Origin: Micromussa lordhowensis
Lineage: Eukaryota > Cnidaria > Anthozoa > Scleractinia > Lobophylliidae
DNA length: 64,000 nt
Direction: 5' to 3'
NCBI GenBank assembly: GCA_964020085.1
Contig: OZ026605.1
Location: forward strand, 28,443,098-28,507,097
Shown one piece after another: positions 58,765 to 64,000 of the stretch (position 1 is its first letter; each line of letters starts with the position of its first letter). Below the pieces are notes generated by a model, which saw only the letters and a program-made list of their open reading frames with translations, searched no databases and was not told the origin of the DNA. A program made the translations under genes and the position numbers.

Positions 58765-61684
58765 CTGTTAAAAGAGAGAGAGAAAAAGTGAAGAGTTACA
58801 AAAAGTTCCAAGTCTACAGATATACATTGAAGCTGTCAGCTGATGGATGTAGGCGGCATTTTCATCTCATGGGTCCGATGTAAGAGTGTACGTCTTTGTT
58901 CCGTTTTTAAGTTTAGTTTTTCAAAATTGTTTAAGTCAGAAAAACATGATATAAAATCCTGAAATACAGTTATCACTGATAACCTCCAGCCAGACCTACC
59001 TCTTGAGTGTAATAAGCTTGTTATAACCTCAAATCCTTTGCTTTGACTTTTTATCTTTATTTCACCTTCAAAGGGAGGGGAAATAATATTACTGGAAACT
59101 AAGCCAGGAGAAAGTGCAAGATTTTCCAGCCCAAGTGAAAACTTTACATCATCAACTACTTTCTTTCACTCGATGTCACTACGAAAACGAAAAACTAAAA
59201 CTAAAACAAAATGTCCACGTTGATAACAAAGAAACGTGAACAACAAGGATGGCGCAGCCGTGAGAGCTCTCGCCTCCTATAAAAGTGGCCTGGGTTCGAT
59301 TCCTGCCCGGTGCATATGTGGGTTGAGTTTGCTGCTGGTTCTTTTCACGCTCCGAGGGTTTTTCTCCGGGTTCTCTGGTTTTCTTCCCTCCACAAAAACC
59401 AACCGTGATCTCGAACTAAATTCCAATTCGCCCAGGATAGAGGACCTGCATGAAACCCAGCTGAGGCTGATGTGGCTCCTCTCAAAATGTTGTAACTTAT
59501 TTACTTACTTTATTTTAAAGCACAAAAATTAATACACTCCTTATACTTTCACCATCCCAGACCATACGAGTGTCGAGGTGAAAGTCGATATCCACCTTAC
59601 GTTTGTTCATATATACCCTCTAACGTCTGGTAGGAGAATTTGATTTCAATCCACACATTTTCCCATACCATAATCAGACCTTCTTCCAAGCTTTTCCTGG
59701 GCGTAAAATTGTTCGTTGAAATTATCGAAGGGTAAAGGAAACTGAGCGATTTGTATTGATTAAGAAGGCCGCTCACCAGATTTTAAATCTTGTACAACGA
59801 GTAGTCCAGTACAGAAAGCATCGTTCATTGTTGTAGCTATAACTCCCACTGGTCCATTTTTTACCCAACCACTGCAGTACAGACCTGTGAGCAACAGACA
59901 ATGGCAAAATCGACATCCATAAATAAAGGTGAAATGCCAGTTTATAGCCCAGGAAGTATACAAATTCGTACGGTGTTTTGGCGGGGCTTATTCCCGATGT
60001 GTTGTTAAGTTCTGTAACACCCCCCCTCCCCTAGTGGCTCTCATGCGAAATGCTCGGGAATGCTGGTCGTTTCACTTAGGGGTGCATATAACTTTGGTCT
60101 CACTAAGCGTGTTCAGGACGAAACGTCACCATTTTAGCTGTCAAGGCATCCGTGTCGGGTTGCTTACGATGGCATAGTAAAAACATACTGTCATTTTCGT
60201 TTTAAAGTGGTATCTAAAGCGTAAGCTGTGTCCAGATTGGTCAAATCTTCCTCCCCTTGCGGACTTATTCATTAGCTATTCCTATTTGAAGCACGATGTT
60301 CTTTGTAAGCTCAATTCCCAACGCTTTCTTTTGCTCGAGTCCGGTCACCTTCCATTTCACTTATAGTAGTAGTATTCTGTTTATGTAATTATCTAATAAA
60401 CAATACGTTTTTAGGAGTCTAAATGTATTCCACTAACCACCACTTGTCGATGTTTCTTACCTGAATCAGTTACTCTTCCATTTTCGTTCGGGATAACGCC
60501 TCTACTCGTATCAAAGGGAGTGTGACTCATGGAAATGCTTTTGTATCCAATGCTACGAAACACCTGTGGAGATCACATCAGGGAGGTGATTATTAACTGC
60601 ATACCTGCTCAGACAACGCAAGGACACACGTTATTAAGCTTTGAACTGGCTGAGAATGATTGAAATAAATACAAGAAACAGTGGTTAGTGCGCTCGTCAC
60701 CAGATCGACTGGTCCGGGTTCGAGCCTTGGCTGGGGGCAAATTGAGTTGTGCCCTTGGGGAAGACACTTAACTCTCACAATGTGATTGCGATTATGTAAT
60801 TGATGTATAGTCTGAGCATAAAACAAAAGATGTGCAGGGTCAAGGACCTACCAACATAAATCTTAGCCAGTTTGTCTGCTTCTTTGATGTTTACCGGCCT
60901 TCCTAATCATTTCCCTCTATTAACTATGAAATGATCTACTGCATGTCAAACTATCTTGATCAGCCATCAAATCCTAAGAGCTGACAACGTCTAACAAGGG
61001 AAGACGCATATTATGGCAAATCCATATTTTGAGAATACGACTCAGCTGCTGGTGTGGATCACTCACCAGACCGCAAGCTAACTCCTCATACACACCAGTG
61101 CCGTGAGCTTGGACTGATCCATCACTCTGCTGCCATGAGAAAAAGCAGTAACACGCCATGAATAAGAGCAATTTCCACAGTTGTAACAAAACTGAAGCAG
61201 TGGCAAAGAAAGTCCACAAAATACTACTCTCTATAGTCGAACCTCCGGTTGCGACCACCTCTCCTCAGCGACCAGTTTTCCCAAATACCAAAGAGCTCAA
61301 AGTTTAAAAACTTCTTCTGTTTTTAACCTTCCGTAAGCGACCACTTGACAGGTAATAGAGCGTAAATTGGATAATAAGGTGTTGTAACATATCACAATCC
61401 TGGGTAGTACAAGAGACGGAAATTTCTCAATGGGAAGTACAAGAATTAAGCACTTAAAACATGAGTAAGTCTCTGCAGTTTCCATATGCTAATGAGGCAA
61501 ACTTTTGAACCAATATGGCCTGAGCTCTCGTAAGCGACCGCCTAAGCTTGACAGGGAGGTTCGACTGTAGGTTCAATGGGCGATGAGCCTATGAGACCAC
61601 AGAGTTTGACAATGATCAACGGACCGCCTGGTTAGCTCAGTTAGTAGAGCGCCAGACTGCTGTGCGTCGTGGGTTAGAGCCCCA

Positions 61685-61724
<40 letters not shown>

Positions 61725-64000
61725 GTGTGCTACATTTGTTAATGGGTAGACCCGTCCCGTAGGCTTGATTTCCGCCGCTATCTCGAGTCCGCTCTACCTT
61801 CTAGCGCGGGCTCCTTTCAAGAACATTAGCTGGTAATCCTACATTGTTTTAGTGCCATTTCGCCATTTCGTGTTTTAAACAAGCTCCTGAAACTACAATG
61901 TAGTGTGACAGAATATGTCATGAAGAAATTAACAAAGTTGTCTACAAACTAGTTTGCATAACTTGGAGTAACTGTTACACACACAGGAAAGAGGGTTGAT
62001 ATTTTAAGTAGAAAATAATTTAAAAAAACCATGTACAACGTGTTTCATTTGTTCCATCACTAACAATAGATATAAAATACATACCTCTTCTAAATTATTG
62101 ACTTCAAATCTGACTCCAGATAATTTTTCTCCACCTGGCGTGGGCAGAAACTCTACAGGGCTCCTTTGAAATTTTAGATTCCATTTTCTAATTGAAGCAT
62201 TCAGTGAAGTGCTGTCATTTCTTGTAAAATAAAACGATAAAACAATATTTATACGAAAAAGATCTTAATAGTTATCTTATAATAATCAGTTGTACAGTTA
62301 GCAAAACAAGCTCTTTGCTCACTGTTTCAAAGTTCTTGTAAAAGGCAATGCATACATGTACCTCCTCCTTAAGTGATCAGGTGATTGAGTAACAATAGCA
62401 CAATTCGTATAATCAACTCTAGTTGATTAGACGAATGATTAAACGCGCTGGATTTGAAATGTGAGGTGTCTGGTTCCAATCCTCCACCCTACCGCTATCT
62501 GGATTTTTTCTCGGTAGTCCCGGGTTCAAATCCTCGACCGCGTTGTGTAAATAGCCAACTGGTGGGAGGCTGCCAGTTGGCTATTTACACAACGCGGTCG
62601 AGGAGTCTTAATAGTTTATGATCTATTTGAAATATTGGTTTATTTAGTTATATCAATTAGTACAACAGTGCCAAATACAATTGTTTAATTTTTTTTAGTG
62701 CTAGTTTCGTCAGCTTCATAGTTTCATTCTCTTCCGAAATTTGGTCAGTAGGTGATTGCATGAACGTAATAGAGAAAAGTATAAGAAGCGGATATTAACG
62801 CGATGCCGTGACACAGGTTAGGGCTATTGGAGTTTGCAATATTGCAGTGTCAGACAGTTCTAGTTAATACAGTTTGATTACTTCAACACTGAACCAGTTA
62901 AAAGTCATGCGGGGGGGGGGGGGTACTCCCTATAATGGCCTATACGGGGAGGCTCCCTCCGAAAGGGGTACCTTTTTGAGGCTTCAGGTATATAAAAGGG
63001 TAGGGATTTCACAAGCTGAGGAATATATAAGAGTAGGGAAATCGGTCATTTAGGTATTTTAAAGGGCCTTTAATTCCGATATTTCGAATATACGCCCCTT
63101 ATGGCTGTATCAGGTTATTTATTAAGCCCTTCATGAATATGAGAACAAGACTTCCTAAAGTACGTACATGTATGTGAAAGGGGTACCTTTTCTCAACAAA
63201 AGGTATATAAAAGGGGTACCTTTTCTGCCAAAGTGCCATATAAAAGGGTAAGGGGATGGACCTCGGGGCGGAGCCTCCCTGTATTAAACTTTGTTAAGTA
63301 CCTCCCCCCCCCAGCTTTTTGTGGCCTTGTCTTTTGCCCTCGCAACAACGCAGTCAAACTATTTGGTGGATAGTTTTTCTTTATTTCCGCATTGTTAAGC
63401 AGTTGTTAAACTTACAATGCCGTCTTGCACATCAGTTCAGTAAGTCTTTTCCTTGGTCTTGGAATACCTTCAATTCAATACCAAAAAAAATTCAACTTAA
63501 ATGCACTGAAAGGAGGATGGATAACAGAGTTCTAGACACTATAAAATAAGCACCGTGTGTTGACTTCAAATCCCTTGAAAATATGTGTCATATGTTATGT
63601 CAGCTCGCAGAGAAACGTTTGGCAAATTGTAACATACATGTCAGTTCTTGCCCCGTGAAGTAGGCTGCCCCATTTGTGGCTATTTTGTCTATCATGCGCA
63701 GACACTAACTTAATCATAGACACTTAAGACACAAATATTTCTCATCCAGGTGATCTGTTAGTAAGTCTTGAGTCATGAACCTGTTGTTGTAATTATTGAT
63801 ATTCTCAATTACAACAAACTTGCTGAATTGTATCAACAGGCAAGTTCACTTGTAACATCAAGGGCCGATCATGCACACTCGGTTTTATAACTTACAGCCC
63901 TAAATGAGAGCCTGAACAGTAGTCTAAAATATGTTCCAAACTTACTGGGAAGTTTTTCTTGTATTGTCCTGAAGTCATCAGGGTCAAACACAGCTTTGCA
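58622..64000 (-). CDS. FDXR: NADPH:adrenodoxin oxidoreductase, mitochondrial; 3' part (last eight exons)
   Basis: Flavoprotein of the mitochondrial inner membrane/matrix side that transfers electrons from NADPH through FAD to ferredoxin for cytochrome P450 and Fe-S cluster work. Exons, in gene order: 63946-64000 (partial), 63416-63467, 62085-62220, 61067-61129, 60461-60563, 59777-59884, 59000-59065, 58622-58764. Phases agree throughout and give 241 residues to a TAG stop, about half of the usual length of roughly 490. Diagnostic stretches are [70 protein letters not shown] (FAD-binding end), VVQDLKSG and LGKPREKI. The Rossmann FAD/NADPH start and mitochondrial targeting peptide lie beyond 64000. 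Introns carry MITEs and tRNA-headed repeats, and none interrupts an exon. Confidence 0.95.
59000..59065 (-). CDS. FDXR: FDXR small exon
   Basis: A 66-nt exon encoding [20 protein letters not shown] then RG, equivalent to the G---I--LL-SRG segment. Phase 1 on both sides, donor GTAGGT. Confidence 0.88.
59244..59518 (+). repeat. tRNA-headed SINE, in the FDXR intron before the 66-nt exon
   Basis: AGGATGGCGCAGCCGTGAGA (box A-like) and CTGGGTTCGATTCCTGCCC (box B) form the head. The body contains GAGGGTTTTTCTCCGGGTTC and GGATAGAGGACCTG. Best-kept copy of this family in the window. Confidence 0.85.
59777..59884 (-). CDS. FDXR: FDXR exon: FAD-binding C-terminal motif
   Basis: Encodes [20 protein letters not shown] and VVQDLKSG, the most conserved stretch of the family; GW-K-GP-GVI contacts the flavin and NADPH. 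Phase 1 at both ends, donor GTGAGC. Confidence 0.97.
60461..60563 (-). CDS. FDXR: FDXR exon
   Basis: Encodes [18 protein letters not shown] and [13 protein letters not shown], a hallmark of the family (SIGYKS, GVIPN-EGRV). Ends phase 1 at GTAAGA. Confidence 0.95.
60678..60830 (+). repeat. tRNA-headed repeat, in an FDXR intron
   Basis: GTGGTTAGTGCGCTCGTCAC and GGTCCGGGTTCGAGCCTTGG act as A- and B-box-like parts, followed by TGCCCTTGGGGAAGACACTT. No proper acceptor stem, so a SINE and not a tRNA gene. Confidence 0.7.
61067..61129 (-). CDS. FDXR: FDXR exon
   Basis: Encodes [20 protein letters not shown] then Leu; matches the TGD-EDLPCGL segment. Tandem CAGCAG at the acceptor could also start it three bases later. 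Donor GTGAGT. Confidence 0.88.
61231..61570. mobile_element. MITE with CTATAGTCGAACCTCC-type TIRs, in an FDXR intron
   Basis: CTATAGTCGAACCTCC and GGAGGTTCGACTGTAG are inverted ends. GTAAGCGACC motifs repeat inside near both ends. Confidence 0.8.
61621..61800 (+). repeat. tRNA-headed SINE (second family), in an FDXR intron
   Basis: CTGGTTAGCTCAGTTAGTAG and GGGTTAGAGCCCCAGA form the head. The body GGACCAACACTCAGGGTCTT and ATAACTGAGGAGA matches the reverse strand near 56100. The B box has lost its invariant TTC. Confidence 0.75.
62085..62220 (-). CDS. FDXR: FDXR exon
   Basis: Encodes [20 protein letters not shown] and [14 protein letters not shown], matching the FFRSPQ-VLPS region of the family. 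Enters with one completing base and ends phase 0 at GTATGT. Confidence 0.92.
62425..62690 (+). repeat. Degenerate tRNA-headed SINE with internal perfect hairpin, in an FDXR intron
   Basis: Head with ATGATTAAACGCGCTGGATT and TGGTTCCAATCC, tail with TAGCCAACTGG and TTTGAAATATTGGTTTA, related to the copy at 23888. A 31-bp perfect inverted repeat (62532-62562 and 62573-62603) sits inside. Confidence 0.7.
62906..63312. mobile_element. G-run-flanked element with GGGGTACCTTTT repeats, in an FDXR intron
   Basis: Starts with a G run then TACTCCCTATAATGGCC and ACGGGGAGGCTCC, and ends GGAGCCTCCCTGTATTAAAC before a C run. AAAGGGGTACCTTTT occurs three times with TATATAAAAGGG-like motifs. Confidence 0.75.
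63416..63467 (-). CDS. FDXR: FDXR small exon
   Basis: A 52-nt exon encoding [17 protein letters not shown], very close to the [11 protein letters not shown] segment of vertebrate FDXR. It joins the phase 1 exon upstream to the phase 2 exon downstream, so it is needed for the frame. Confidence 0.9.
63946..64000 (-). CDS. FDXR: FDXR exon (cut by window edge)
   Basis: Encodes [18 protein letters not shown] and ends phase 1 at GTAAGT. FDP-DF is conserved in the NADPH domain. The exon continues past the window edge. Confidence 0.88.

Noticed and set aside
61621..61695. Possible tRNA gene
   Set aside because: B box has lost its invariant TTC and the sequence continues into a SINE body also present near 56100.
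63319..63549. 76-residue plus-strand frame
   Set aside because: Overlaps the 52-nt FDXR exon on the other strand; the FDXR reading ([11 protein letters not shown]) is specific and phase-consistent.

Overview
The window is animal nuclear DNA with short exons, long introns, canonical GT-AG splice sites and many short palindromic transposon relics. The tRNA-headed SINEs, Penelope-type and non-LTR reverse transcriptase remnants, scattered ACATGTA motifs and invertebrate-like protein sequences fit a cnidarian, most likely a stony coral. That placement is an inference; there is no rRNA or mitochondrial marker here.

Two real protein-coding genes are visible, both on the minus strand. (1) A complete receptor-type (membrane) guanylate cyclase of the natriuretic-peptide-receptor class runs from about 33.8 kb down to 6.85 kb. 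I rebuilt 23 exons with consistent splice phases: 3471 nt including the stop, 1156 residues from the upstream Met. The order is signal peptide, extracellular ligand-binding domain, single membrane helix, kinase-homology domain, dimerisation coiled coil, guanylate cyclase catalytic domain, and a tail ending in QTTV, a class I PDZ-ligand pattern. A TATA box lies upstream and a polyadenylation signal downstream. (2) The 3' portion of NADPH:adrenodoxin oxidoreductase (FDXR, mitochondrial) occupies 64.0 to 58.6 kb. Its last eight exons (241 residues plus stop) are present; the 5' part lies beyond the right edge.

Layout: 1-6.3 kb is downstream flank packed with inverted-repeat elements, including a large foldback with a probable target-site duplication, plus a broken coding-like stretch. 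6.35-34 kb is the cyclase gene, whose introns carry SINEs, a LINE fragment, foldbacks and a TIR element with a 63-bp minisatellite. 34-58.4 kb is a roughly 24-kb intergenic region with no convincing host gene; it holds a decayed non-LTR element (47.7-49.3 kb), several MITEs, a SINE/TIR composite and a 5'-truncated Penelope-like element with RT and GIY-YIG domains and a hammerhead-ribozyme-like 3' motif. 58.4-64 kb is FDXR with MITEs and SINEs in its introns.

The two genes do not form an obvious functional unit: one makes cGMP at the plasma membrane in response to an extracellular ligand, the other passes electrons from NADPH to ferredoxin in mitochondria. I see no operon, CRISPR array or bacterial-type system. 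The less ordinary signals are the PDZ-type tail of the cyclase, a degenerate 20-bp tandem array in its predicted 3' UTR, the hammerhead-like motifs and the nested palindromic elements.
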